From: Paenibacillus bovis
Lineage (GTDB): Bacteria; Bacillota; Bacilli; Bacillales; Bacillaceae_C
Length of the DNA: 64,000 bases
Reading direction: 5' to 3'
Assembly (NCBI GenBank): GCA_007679095.1
Contig: VEFU01000003.1
Location: 1-64,000 of the forward strand
Shown here: positions 1 to 7,479 of the stretch, in pieces
Numbering within the stretch: the stretch's first letter is position 1
Layout of the letters: every line of letters begins with the position of its first letter
The notes under the pieces: generated by a model
What the model saw: the letters and a program-made list of their open reading frames with translations, nothing else
The model's database searches: none
What the model was told of the DNA's origin: nothing
Translations under genes and position numbers: made by a program

Positions 1-32
1 TATTTAAACAATATTGAAAGCAAATGGAACGA

Positions 33-61
33 GCACAACTAACTCATTGTGTTAGTTGTGC
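33..61. repeat. Perfect inverted repeat at the window edge
   Basis: An 11-bp arm GCACAACTAAC pairs with GTTAGTTGTGC across a 7-base loop. Neither strand has a T-run after the hairpin, so it is not an obvious intrinsic terminator. It lies just beyond the terminator of the 56-aa gene and may belong to whatever lies outside the window. Confidence 0.5.
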
Positions 62-75
62 CGTGTAAGAAAAAA

Positions 76-106
76 AATGCCACACAATATAGTGGATTGT
101 GGCATT
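76..106 (-). terminator. Intrinsic terminator of the module cluster
   Basis: The arms AATGCCACA and TGTGGCATT form a hairpin followed on the minus strand by a run of Ts (positions 70-75). It lies right after the stop of the 56-aa gene and would end transcription of the whole four-gene cluster. Confidence 0.8.
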
Positions 107-113
107 AGCAAAT

Positions 114-284
114 TTACTTTATTTCATCCAGTAAGGTGGATAATATTATCTCTTTCTTTATCATTAATTTCGTAAAGTTCTCGACATTTTCTGGGGTTCC
201 AGTTTGCGAAACTGCATTTAGAGCATTAGCCAACGATTTTTCTAAATGAGTGACAGCCTGAATAAATTCCTGCTTTCTTGACAT
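114..284 (-). CDS. 56-aa single-module helical protein of unknown function
   Basis: I do not recognise a named family. The gene starts ATG at 284 after a good ribosome binding site (AAAGGAG, 7 bases upstream) and ends TAA just before a terminator, so it looks genuine despite its size. The protein is one copy of a helical module shared with the three genes upstream: residues about 9-55 include a LE pair (14-15), an A..A heptad-like stretch, a turn with TGTPENVE, then KLMIKKEIIL and LLDEI. It is predicted to be cytosolic, with no signal peptide and no Cys. Sharing the module with neighbours that carry extra domains suggests that it co-assembles with them. A spore-surface role is inference only. 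Confidence 0.75.
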   Translation of the reverse strand: MSRKQEFIQAVTHLEKSLANALNAVSQTGTPENVENFTKLMIKKEIILSTLLDEIK

Positions 285-374
285 ATTGATATTCTCCTTT
301 AGATGAACAGTTTTTACTTAATTTGCATACAATGCTAGTAATTAATGGGTGTTTTACCCTTTGAGTATGCACTA

Positions 375-396
375 AGGCAGCTCAAAAAAGCTGCCT
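375..396 (-). other. Hairpin between the P-domain gene and the 56-aa gene
   Basis: The arms AGGCAGCT and AGCTGCCT form an 8-bp stem just after the stop of the P-domain gene. No clear T-run follows on the minus strand, so I read it as an mRNA-stabilising or leaky terminator hairpin within the cluster. Confidence 0.5.
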
Positions 397-407
397 CTTA
401 TAATATA

Positions 408-1790
408 TTAATTAGGACCAACGTTTTCTGAACAATCTCCGATGAACGTACGTGCAGATACTGGTGCAGTGAAAGTGGTAAAGAAAGTCGTGCTCTCATC
501 AAAACTCGTAGCATTAATTACCCATGTACCAGTACCATTTTGGTTATCTGTGAATTCTATAGAAACATTAAAATCTCCTGAAAGTAGGTTTCCAGTTGCT
601 TGTGCAGTTCCTAATAAGTTGGCTTCTGTTCCATCAACACAAGATATCAATGTTCGTCTTCCTTGAGTAAAGTTTATTGTTGTACCATTATCTCCGAAAT
701 TAATATTAAATTGGTCTACACTTGGATTACACATGCGCGCTCCTGTAAAGCATTGTTCTGCCGATACATTAATTGTACCTGTGAAGCTACTATTAGGTTG
801 GCTAGGTTGCGATACAAAAACGGTTGTTGGGGCACTATTCCCTTGAATACCTAAGCGGAATTTACATGGACATTCATCACCATTGCCACCATTTCCGTTG
901 CCGTTGCCGTTTTCATCAATTTCTTCAACAATCATAAGGAGCAATAATTCCTTATTAATCAACAACTTTAGGAATCTTTCAATTTGATTTGGATTACCAG
1001 CATCAAGAATTACTTGAAATGCTCTCGATAATTCAGATTCTAAATGAAATACAGCTGAATTAATATCATCAGGTTCTACTTGATCTACACCAGGTGCTGG
1101 TTCTTGAACTCCAACACAAGGGTTTGTCGTAATTGTTAAATCCCAACCTTCGGCAATGCTTCCATTATCAAAAGCAGAATCATCGAATACATATAAACTC
1201 CACGTTCCATTTGGATCTGTACCATTAAATACACTAAGCGTGGATCCATATGGTGGTCCAGGAGCAGGGGCAGGAAATACTTCTACACCTTCATAATTTG
1301 TTGGTTTGTACGTGCCAGATACAATTCCGCTTGAATCTGGCAAAAAGTCAGCTGCATTATCATCAAATTCTAACGTAACATTATTAATATTGGTGGAACC
1401 ACCAGCGTCAGACATTAGTACGACACTTTGTCCTTGTGGTCCAACGAGTAATATGTCCAAATCATCTGGCCAAGTATGAGTTAATCCATATAAAGTGACT
1501 GTTACATGTCTTACAGCTCCATCTAAATCTGACACCGTTATATTGGAAGGGTAAGGGGTTGCTGGCCCTTCTGCATTTCCATTAATTATAATCTCATCAG
1601 GATTCTCAAAAGTTGTGTCTTCTGCGTCACAAAGTTCGTCGATAAGTGCCTCAATTAATTTTTCCTTTAATATGATTAAATCTCCAACTCTTTCGATTTG
1701 ATCAAGGTCACCGTTTTCTCTTACAATTCGCATAGCTTCTCCGAATTGCGTCTCCAACGCTGCAATCGTATTTTCAAAACTATTTGGCAT
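408..1790 (-). CDS. Two-module protein with proprotein-convertase P-domain and Cys-containing C-terminal domain
   Basis: The 460-aa protein is a mosaic. Residues 6-53 are copy 1 of the cluster's helical module (LE, LDQIERV, LKEKLIEALIDEL). Residues about 68-222 look like a P-domain, the beta-sandwich found beside subtilisin-like convertases, with DLDILLVGP, a following S.AGG and a closing FNGTDPNGTWSLYVFDD...GW.L.I. Residues 243-291 are module copy 2 (NQIERFLKLLINKE). A GN-rich linker (294-305) leads to a C-terminal domain with CPC (307-309) and Cys at 347, 354, 384 and 453. No protease domain, signal peptide or membrane segment is present, so the P-domain is not serving a neighbouring protease here. 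I infer a structural or self-assembling protein, possibly on the spore surface. Its function is unknown. Confidence 0.85.
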   Translation of the reverse strand: MPNSFENTIAALETQFGEAMRIVRENGDLDQIERVGDLIILKEKLIEALIDELCDAEDTTFENPDEIIINGNAEGPATPYPSNITVSDLDGAVRHVTVTLYGLTHTWPDDLDILLVGPQGQSVVLMSDAGGSTNINNVTLEFDDNAADFLPDSSGIVSGTYKPTNYEGVEVFPAPAPGPPYGSTLSVFNGTDPNGTWSLYVFDDSAFDNGSIAEGWDLTITTNPCVGVQEPAPGVDQVEPDDINSAVFHLESELSRAFQVILDAGNPNQIERFLKLLINKELLLLMIVEEIDENGNGNGNGGNGDECPCKFRLGIQGNSAPTTVFVSQPSQPNSSFTGTINVSAEQCFTGARMCNPSVDQFNINFGDNGTTINFTQGRRTLISCVDGTEANLLGTAQATGNLLSGDFNVSIEFTDNQNGTGTWVINATSFDESTTFFTTFTAPVSARTFIGDCSENVGPN

Positions 1791-1826
1791 TTACTATTTT
1801 CTCCTTTCTTTCATAAAATATTGGAC

Positions 1827-1991
1827 TTAAAATCTATTAACATCCATGATGATTAATTTGAGCACAATTTCTTTCTTAATGAGCAAGCGAACAAATCTTT
1901 CGATTCTATCTGGATCTGCATCATCTATAATTGCACTCAAAGCATTCGTTAATTCCGTTTCTAAATCAACAACAGCATCAGCAAATGGCAT
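1827..1991 (-). CDS. 54-aa single-module helical protein of unknown function
   Basis: This small gene starts ATG at 1991, 11 bases after AAAGGAG, and stops TAA at 1827, 36 bp before the P-domain gene. The protein is essentially one helical module: AVVDLETELTNAL, then a turn with DPDRIERF, then VRLLIKKEIVLKLII. It is closest by eye to the second module of the downstream P-domain protein, sharing LE.EL, P..IERF, LLI.KE and the following hydrophobic run. It has no Cys and no signal peptide. It is probably co-transcribed with its neighbours. The role is unknown; partner or spacer subunit of the larger proteins is an inference. Confidence 0.75.
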   Translation of the reverse strand: MPFADAVVDLETELTNALSAIIDDADPDRIERFVRLLIKKEIVLKLIIMDVNRF

Positions 1992-2017
1992 TTTTCATCA
2001 TTCTCCTTTCTTCTTCC

Positions 2018-2074
2018 TACAATCAATTTATTCGACATTTTTCTTTCCGTAATGTGCGATACAATCAATTTATT
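2018..2074 (-). repeat. 15-bp direct repeat upstream of the 54-aa gene
   Basis: TACAATCAATTTATT occurs at 2018-2032 and again at 2060-2074, in the leader between the Cys-rich gene and the 54-aa gene. It could be a small duplication or a paired regulatory site. I see no consensus promoter here. Confidence 0.6.
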
Positions 2075-2091
2075 TAAAATAAGGATTTAGA

Positions 2092-2490
2092 CTAGCTTTG
2101 CTCTGAAAAACGTTTTTCTCTCCTTTTTCTTCTTCTACAGTGATAGCAATTACAGTATTTATCACATTTCCGCTTTGGTAATTCTTTCTTACACCTACAT
2201 TTGCATTTGCAATCATCATGACAATCATGATCATCACATTTTTCTGGACATTTTTTTATTTCGTCTAAAAGAAACTCGAGTATTATTTCCTTTTTAATTA
2301 CAAGCTTTAAAATATGCTCTAAATTCTCATTAAAATGTCTTAATTCTTCCGCTGTAAATCGGTCTTTATTTTGCCTAAGCACTTCTGCTTCTTCGTTAAT
2401 AATATTTGCAAATGCATGTTCTAATTCAATAAGCGATCTTATGAAATCATCTACATTTTCATGGTGATTATCCTGCATTAACAAGTCCAT
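2092..2490 (-). CDS. Module protein with Cys/His-rich basic tail (132 aa), unknown function
   Basis: Residues about 16-79 are a variant of the cluster's helical module (LIELEHAFANII, NLEHILKLVIKKEIIL, LLDEIKK), with a roughly ten-residue insertion in the turn. Residues 81-118 hold eleven Cys, several His and many Lys/Arg, in patterns such as CKCKCRC and CDKYCNCYHC, followed by a run of Arg/Lys. Such tails occur in spore coat and metal-binding proteins, but no named family is evident. The start ATG follows AAGGAGAGG, and a SigmaK-like promoter lies about 30 bp upstream. It is first in the four-gene cluster. I infer a cross-linkable spore-surface protein; metal binding is an alternative. Confidence 0.8.
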   Translation of the reverse strand: MDLLMQDNHHENVDDFIRSLIELEHAFANIINEEAEVLRQNKDRFTAEELRHFNENLEHILKLVIKKEIILEFLLDEIKKCPEKCDDHDCHDDCKCKCRCKKELPKRKCDKYCNCYHCRRRKRREKRFSEQS

Positions 2491-2518
2491 ATTCGCACCT
2501 CTCCTTATATTGATTATG

Positions 2519-2546
2519 TATTTTATGCGACGTCCTAAAAATTGTT
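2519..2546 (-). promoter_or_regulatory. Candidate SigmaK-type promoter of the module cluster
   Basis: On the minus strand, CATAAAATA (2519-2527) fits the mother-cell -10 pattern CATAnnnTA, with an AC-containing -35 (2544-2545) 16 bases upstream. The predicted start is just before the ribosome binding site. The same AC-16-CATA layout precedes dpaA in this window, a gene expected to be SigmaK dependent. SigmaE and SigmaK sites are hard to tell apart by eye. Confidence 0.4.
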
Positions 2547-2618
2547 TAGGTATACATCTTTACAATGAGGATTATAGTTATATAACTACTATCTTCCTTG
2601 TTAAAAGAACAAAAAAAA

Positions 2619-2651
2619 GAGATGCTTTGGAAACATACCCAAAAACATCTC
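2619..2651 (-). terminator. Terminator of spoVS
   Basis: The arms GAGATG and CATCTC enclose a partly paired loop, and the minus strand continues with eight Ts (2611-2618). It separates spoVS from the unknown cluster, which supports the cluster having its own promoter. Confidence 0.75.
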
Positions 2652-2701
2652 ATTATCTAAATAAAACAACTTTTTCTATTAAATTCATCACGCTATTCTT
2701 T

Positions 2702-2962
2702 CTATCTAGGTTCAACAATCAGCTTTATGGCTGTCCGTTCCTCACCATCAATTAAAATATCAGTAAAAGCAGGTATACAAATGAGATCAACACCACCAGG
2801 GGCGACAAATCCTCTTGCGATTGCTACTGCTTTCACTGCTTGATTTAATGCTCCTGCGCCGATTGCCTGAATTTCTGCACCGCCTCTTTCACGGAGAACA
2901 CCTGCTAGCGCACCCGCCACGGAATTAGGATTGGATTTTGCTGAAACTTTTAATATCTCCAT
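2702..2962 (-). CDS. spoVS: Stage V sporulation protein S
   Basis: The 86-aa product has the very conserved SpoVS sequence throughout: MEILKVSAKSNPNSVAGALA at the start, GAGALNQAVKA in the middle and an AIKLIVEPR-type end. SpoVS is a small Alba-like protein needed for normal coat assembly and progress through stage V in B. subtilis. The length matches the family. The start ATG follows AAGGAGG. The gene sits in its usual place after rny and ymdB. Confidence 0.97.
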   Translation of the reverse strand: MEILKVSAKSNPNSVAGALAGVLRERGGAEIQAIGAGALNQAVKAVAIARGFVAPGGVDLICIPAFTDILIDGEERTAIKLIVEPR

Positions 2963-3040
2963 TTCTTGTTCCTCCTTGTCATTTCCCCATAGCGATTGTC
3001 CTTTTTATCACAACCGCAGTAAACCCTTCCAATGCTACTA

Positions 3041-3066
3041 TATTCAGGAGAAATGGGAACTATTCC
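3041..3066 (-). promoter_or_regulatory. Candidate SigmaH-type promoter of spoVS
   Basis: On the minus strand GGAATA (3061-3066) and GAATA (3041-3045) resemble the -35 and -10 of SigmaH promoters, and spoVS is SigmaH dependent in B. subtilis. The match is partial and the spacing approximate. Confidence 0.35.
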
Positions 3067-3100
3067 GGATTGTCCAAAACTAAAAATGGCGAATGATGTA

Positions 3101-3901
3101 TTATTCATCTAGAAAGGGTTGGTCATCATTAATTAATATTGGTTTTATACTTTTTGCCTTTCCACTAACATCATCAGCAATAATTAGACAAGCACTTAAC
3201 TGTTTCCTTCCACTTTTCGGAACCTCAAATCGAGCTGGCAATGATGTTAGAAACTTATGTAGCACTGCCTCTCGTTCCATTCCTAATATTCCATCATATG
3301 GTCCAGTCATTCCTACATCTGTCATATACGCTGTCCCATTAGGTAAAATACGATTATCTGCAGTTTGAACATGAGTGTGTGTCCCTACAACAGCAGTTAC
3401 CTTTCCGTCTAAATACCATCCCATCGCTTGTTTTTCACTAGTCGCTTCTGCATGAAAATCAACAAAGATAATATTTGTACGTTTTTTCGCTATTGCAATT
3501 AATTCATCTGCTTTTTTAAACGGACAATCTAGTGGCGGCATAAAAGTTCTGCCTTGTAAATTGATGACTGCAATTTCTTGGGTATTCATTTTTATAAATA
3601 CTAATCCTGTCCCAGGTGTATCTTCAGGAAAATTTGCAGGTCGAGCCATATATTTGGCATCATCAATAAATTCAAAAATACCTTTATTATCCCAAGCGTG
3701 ATTGCCTAACGTAATAGCGTTTGCTCCTGCTTCTAAAAATTGTTTGTAAATCGCCTCTGTAATTCCTCTTCCACCAGCTGCATTTTCACCATTTACGATT
3801 GTAATGTGTGGGCGATATCTTCTTTTCATTTTCGGTAAATATTCTTTTATCATATCTCTACCTGGTGACCCGACAACATCCCCAACAAATAAAATGTCCA
3901 T
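3101..3901 (-). CDS. ymdB: YmdB, 2',3'-cyclic-nucleotide phosphodiesterase / developmental regulator
   Basis: The 266-aa protein belongs to the calcineurin-like metallophosphoesterases. The di-metal ligands are all present: D8, E39, N40, N67, H68, H150, H175 and H177. In B. subtilis YmdB hydrolyses 2',3'-cAMP in vitro, controls the choice between motility and biofilm, and is needed for nanotube formation. The length equals the family norm. It lies directly downstream of rny, as in relatives. The start ATG is preceded by a moderate AAAGGAA-like ribosome binding site. Confidence 0.95.
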   Translation of the reverse strand: MDILFVGDVVGSPGRDMIKEYLPKMKRRYRPHITIVNGENAAGGRGITEAIYKQFLEAGANAITLGNHAWDNKGIFEFIDDAKYMARPANFPEDTPGTGLVFIKMNTQEIAVINLQGRTFMPPLDCPFKKADELIAIAKKRTNIIFVDFHAEATSEKQAMGWYLDGKVTAVVGTHTHVQTADNRILPNGTAYMTDVGMTGPYDGILGMEREAVLHKFLTSLPARFEVPKSGRKQLSACLIIADDVSGKAKSIKPILINDDQPFLDE

Positions 3902-3971
3902 ATTAATTCCTTTCTAACAATAGATATATTATTATTCCAGTTCATTTTACCATTAATTTAAGACACAAAAA

Positions 3972-3994
3972 AAGTGGTGAGAATTACACCACTT
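3972..3994 (-). terminator. Terminator of rny
   Basis: AAGTGGTG pairs with CACCACTT, and the minus strand continues into a run of Ts. The stem abuts the rny stop codon. Confidence 0.75.
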
Positions 3995-5559
3995 TATTTT
4001 GCATATTCAACTGCTCTTGTTTCACGAATTACAGTTACTTTAATATGGCCTGGATAATCTAAGTCATTTTCAATTCGCTTACGAATATCTCTCGCAAGTT
4101 TATGAGATTCTAGGTCATTGATTTGTTCTGGCTTAACAATGACACGAACTTCTCTACCCGCTTGGATAGCAAACGATTTTTCAACACCATCATAAGACTC
4201 AGAAATTTCTTCCAATTTTTCTAATCGTCGAATATAGTTTTCTAGTGTTTCACTTCGAGCACCTGGTCTTGCTGCAGATAATGCATCAGCAGCAGCTACT
4301 AGGACAGAAATAGTGGAAGTTGGTTCTGTGTCTCCATGGTGAGACGCAATACTGTTAATGACCACTTCATGTTCTTTATACTTGGTCGCAAGCTCAATTC
4401 CAATTTCTACGTGACTTCCTTCTACTTCGTGATCAATTGCTTTACCAATATCATGAAGTAAGCCAGCACGGCGGGCAAGCGTTTCATCCTCACCTAGCTC
4501 AGCAGCTAATAATCCAGAAAGGAATGCCACTTCCATTGAATGCTTGAGAACATTTTGACCATAACTTGTCCGATATTTTAGGCGACCGAGTATTTTGATT
4601 AAATCAGGATGTAAACCATGAACTCCAACTTCAAATGTTGTTTGTTCTCCAACTTCCCTAATATATTCATCTACTTCACGGCGCGCTTTATCGACCATCT
4701 CTTCAATTCGAGCAGGATGGATGCGACCATCTTGAACAAGTTTTTCTAAAGCGATTCGAGCGGTTTCGCGTCTAATCGGATCAAATCCAGATAGGATAAC
4801 TGCTTCTGGTGTATCGTCAATGATGAGATCAATCCCTGTTAATGTTTCGAGAGTACGAATATTTCTACCTTCACGACCAATGATACGACCTTTCATTTCA
4901 TCATTAGGTAGTGTTACAACAGAAACGGTTGTCTCAGCAACATGTTCCGCTGCACAACGTTGGATGGCAAGAGAAAGAATATTCTTCGCTTTTTTATCAG
5001 CTTCTTCTTTCGCACGCATTTCGCTCTCTTTCACCATTAATGCAGTTTCATGGGCTAGTTCATTTTCAACGCCTGACAAAATAATTGCTTTCGCTTCATC
5101 ACGAGTCAGACCTGAAATTCTTTCAAGCTCTTGTGTTTGTTTGCGGATCATCTCATCCACTTTGCTTTCCATCTCTTCAATATGTTGTTGTTTTTCATTT
5201 ATTGCTGCTTCCTTCTTTTCAAGCTGACTTTCCCGCTTGTCCAGAGTCTCGTCTTTTCGGTCGAGGTTTTCCTCCTTTTGCAATAAGCGATTTTCTTGTT
5301 TTTGCAATTCGGTTCTTCTTTCCCGAAGTTCACGTTCAGTTTCAATACGAAGTTTATGATTTTCATCCTTCGCTTCCAACAGGGCTTCTTTCTTTAATGC
5401 CTCTGCATCCCGTTCAGCATTTTTGATGATTTGTTCCGCTTCAGAATGTGCGCCTGTTATTTTCACTTTAGCAACTTTTTTCATTATGAAATAGCCAACA
5501 ACTACACAGACGATAAGGATAGCTAAAATGGAGATGAGTATGATATTTAAAGTATCCAT
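3994..5559 (-). CDS. rny: Ribonuclease Y
   Basis: This membrane-anchored endoribonuclease initiates decay of much of the mRNA in Firmicutes. The 521-aa protein has one N-terminal membrane helix (about 5-26), a long charged coiled coil (about 40-200), a KH domain with [12 protein letters not shown], and an HD domain with [12 protein letters not shown] near residue 369. Length and order match B. subtilis RNase Y (520 aa). The start ATG follows GAGGGGGTGAAC. It has its own SigmaA promoter and is separated from recA by a terminator. Confidence 0.97.
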   Translation of the reverse strand: MDTLNIILISILAILIVCVVVGYFIMKKVAKVKITGAHSEAEQIIKNAERDAEALKKEALLEAKDENHKLRIETERELRERRTELQKQENRLLQKEENLDRKDETLDKRESQLEKKEAAINEKQQHIEEMESKVDEMIRKQTQELERISGLTRDEAKAIILSGVENELAHETALMVKESEMRAKEEADKKAKNILSLAIQRCAAEHVAETTVSVVTLPNDEMKGRIIGREGRNIRTLETLTGIDLIIDDTPEAVILSGFDPIRRETARIALEKLVQDGRIHPARIEEMVDKARREVDEYIREVGEQTTFEVGVHGLHPDLIKILGRLKYRTSYGQNVLKHSMEVAFLSGLLAAELGEDETLARRAGLLHDIGKAIDHEVEGSHVEIGIELATKYKEHEVVINSIASHHGDTEPTSTISVLVAAADALSAARPGARSETLENYIRRLEKLEEISESYDGVEKSFAIQAGREVRVIVKPEQINDLESHKLARDIRKRIENDLDYPGHIKVTVIRETRAVEYAK

Positions 5560-5699
5560 AAGTTCACCCCCTCTTGCTATTAACTTGTATCATGCTTCTA
5601 ACATGTCGGCTGGTACATTGGTACATTTTTACATAGGTTTCAATATACAGAGCCAAGCTCAAAAATTTTCAAGTGAAAAAATGTAAAATATACATACTA

Positions 5700-5728
5700 A
5701 TTTTATATTTGTGGCGTTTTATTGTCAA
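5700..5728 (-). promoter_or_regulatory. SigmaA promoter of rny
   Basis: On the minus strand TTGACA (5723-5728) and TAAAAT (5700-5705) are separated by exactly 17 bp. This gives a leader of about 130 nt before the rny start. Confidence 0.75.
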
Positions 5729-5759
5729 GAGATGGTCAATATTGAAAGAAAAAAATAAA

Positions 5760-5780
5760 GCAAAGCCAATCTGGCCTTGC
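5760..5780 (-). terminator. Terminator of recA
   Basis: On the minus strand GCAAGGCCA pairs with TGGCTTTGC (one G-T wobble), followed by a T-rich run. It ends the recA transcript before the rny promoter. Confidence 0.8.
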
Positions 5781-5794
5781 TTCTGTTGCTTTAC

Positions 5795-6859
5795 TTATTC
5801 ATCTAATAAACTGAATTCTTCTTCAAAGTTGTCTTTAAATTCTTCCTCAGCTTCTAAAGGGGCTACTTTCTCTCCATCTAATCCGTAATGTTCACGAATC
5901 TTGAGCATAATTTCATTTCGGATTTCAGGGTTTTCTTTAAGGAATTGTTTAGCATTTTCACGGCCTTGTCCAATTCGTTCTTCATTATATGAGTACCATG
6001 AACCACTTTTTTGCATAATGTCTAACTCAGAACCCATATCAACTATTTCACCTTCTCGTGAAATACCTTCACCATACATAATATCGACTTCTGCAACACG
6101 GAAAGGTGGTGCTACTTTATTCTTTACAACTTTTACTTTTGTTTTGTTACCTACAATGTCTTGACCTTGTTTTAATTGCTCAGCACGGCGTACTTCCAAT
6201 CTTACAGAAGAATAGAATTTCAATGCACGACCACCTGGTGTTGTCTCAGGGTTTCCGAACATAACACCGACTTTTTCACGAATTTGATTAATGAAAATAG
6301 CGATTGTATTTGATTTATTAATTGCGCCTGAAAGCTTACGTAGTGCTTGGGACATTAAGCGTGCTTGAAGTCCTACATGGGCATCTCCCATTTCCCCTTC
6401 AATCTCCGCTTTTGGCACTAAAGCAGCAACTGAATCGATAACAATGATTTCGATTGCTCCACTACGAACTAATGCTTCTGCAATTTCAAGTGCTTGCTCA
6501 CCAGTGTCAGGTTGAGAAAGTAACAATTCATCAATATTAACACCTAATTTTTGCGCATATACTGGATCAAGAGCATGCTCTGCATCTATAAATGCTGCTT
6601 GTCCACCTTTTGCCTGAACTTCTGCAATAGCATGGAGTGCAACTGTTGTTTTACCAGAACTTTCTGGTCCATAGATTTCTATTACTCTACCTCTTGGGTA
6701 TCCACCCACTCCTAAAGCTATATCCAATGCTAAAGATCCACTAGGAACGGTAGATATCTTTCTATCTGTTTGCTCTCCTAATTTCATAATTGAACCTTTA
6801 CCAAATTGTTTTTCAATTTGTTTTAACGCCATATCTAAGGCTTTTTGACGATCACTCAC
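5795..6859 (-). CDS. recA: Recombinase RecA
   Basis: RecA forms ATP-dependent filaments on single-stranded DNA for strand exchange and triggers LexA self-cleavage. The 354-aa protein has Walker A GPESSGKT (64-71), Walker B EIIVIDSV (137-144) and the conserved [12 protein letters not shown] stretch. I place the start at GTG 6859 because AAGGAGG lies 8 bases upstream and the protein then begins [10 protein letters not shown], as in B. subtilis. The open frame extends upstream to 6970, but that part covers the promoter. It is monocistronic here: the IS element lies between it and cinA. Confidence 0.97.
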   Translation of the reverse strand: MSDRQKALDMALKQIEKQFGKGSIMKLGEQTDRKISTVPSGSLALDIALGVGGYPRGRVIEIYGPESSGKTTVALHAIAEVQAKGGQAAFIDAEHALDPVYAQKLGVNIDELLLSQPDTGEQALEIAEALVRSGAIEIIVIDSVAALVPKAEIEGEMGDAHVGLQARLMSQALRKLSGAINKSNTIAIFINQIREKVGVMFGNPETTPGGRALKFYSSVRLEVRRAEQLKQGQDIVGNKTKVKVVKNKVAPPFRVAEVDIMYGEGISREGEIVDMGSELDIMQKSGSWYSYNEERIGQGRENAKQFLKENPEIRNEIMLKIREHYGLDGEKVAPLEAEEEFKDNFEEEFSLLDE

Positions 6860-6926
6860 ACAAGTTCCTCCTTGAAAATCATATATTCTATATTGTAATA
6901 TGCATTTCATATCAAAAGCTAACTTT

Positions 6927-6955
6927 AGTATACAGGTTTTCTTATCATTTGCCAA
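6927..6955 (-). promoter_or_regulatory. SigmaA promoter of recA
   Basis: TTGGCA (6950-6955) and TATACT (6927-6932) on the minus strand are 17 bp apart. The leader to the GTG start is about 60 nt. Confidence 0.8.
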
Positions 6956-6963
6956 GCAAAAAG

Positions 6964-6977
6964 CGAACATTTATTCG
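6964..6977. promoter_or_regulatory. LexA (SOS) box of recA
   Basis: CGAACATTTATTCG differs from the Gram-positive SOS box CGAAC-N4-GTTCG at one base. It ends 8 bp upstream of the -35 of recA, a suitable position for repression by LexA. Confidence 0.75.
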
Positions 6978-7190
6978 TTAATTTTTCTACCAATATTTAT
7001 AGCAAAAAATGAAACTTTCACTAGACTAAAATTGAAGATTAAGAGACATTTTATATGGGAAAATTGATTTTTCATGAATTTTTTTTTTATAAAAATATCT
7101 TTTAGAATTAATTCCCTTTTCATTCATGCATTAAGCTAAAGTAAGTAAATTGGTACATAAAAAAGAATGGGACATAAGAATAAATATAAA
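6978..7190. other. AT-rich spacer upstream of recA
   Basis: I see no gene, strong hairpin or promoter in this stretch beyond the recA control region. It is very A/T-rich, with long T and A runs near 7078-7090. Confidence 0.5.
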
Positions 7191-7320
7191 AAACCGAACT
7201 ACCAATTTATAATCAAGATAGTTCGGTTTGATATTCAGCCTTAAAATAATGTTCGCACTGGGTGGTACTGTCTGACATACGATTATATAGTTTTTAGCGG
7301 AGAAAATACACGAAGACTCC
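7191..7320. repeat. Dispersed intergenic repeat with terminator hairpin (copy 1)
   Basis: The arms AAACCGAACTA (7191-7201) and TAGTTCGGTTT (7219-7229) form a hairpin that works as an intrinsic terminator on the minus strand, where Ts follow. About 65 bases further on lies a core AGCGGAGAAAATACACG followed by AAGACTCC (7296-7320). The same two blocks in the same order recur at 25807-25896, and the core also occurs inverted at 33331-33352. Confidence 0.65.
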
Positions 7321-7479
7321 CTCAGAAAAAGTTGATTTGACGGGGGTTTTCCTCTTTTTATTGACCCGAAAAAAATTTTTTAAACACAATCCTCCGAGAT
7401 TCAATTACACATAATGGTAGTTTATGAAAAATATGGATTTGTTTTAGACGCGTTGCCGTGGGAGTGTGTAAAATACTTC
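7321..7479. other. Intergenic stretch between repeat and IS element
   Basis: No convincing gene is present. It contains an A/T-rich tract near 7360-7385 and leads into the structured tail of the IS110 element. The exact end of the element cannot be set from this sequence. Confidence 0.4.

Noticed and set aside
306-1790. Similarity of the C-terminal Cys domain to endospore appendage (Ena) subunits
   Set aside because: The CPC and scattered Cys recalled such proteins, but I could not match the characteristic sequence, so I make no family claim.
6860-6970. N-terminal extension of RecA to an upstream ATG
   Set aside because: The extension covers the SigmaA promoter, and the extra residues are absent from RecA proteins; the GTG at 6859 has an excellent ribosome binding site.
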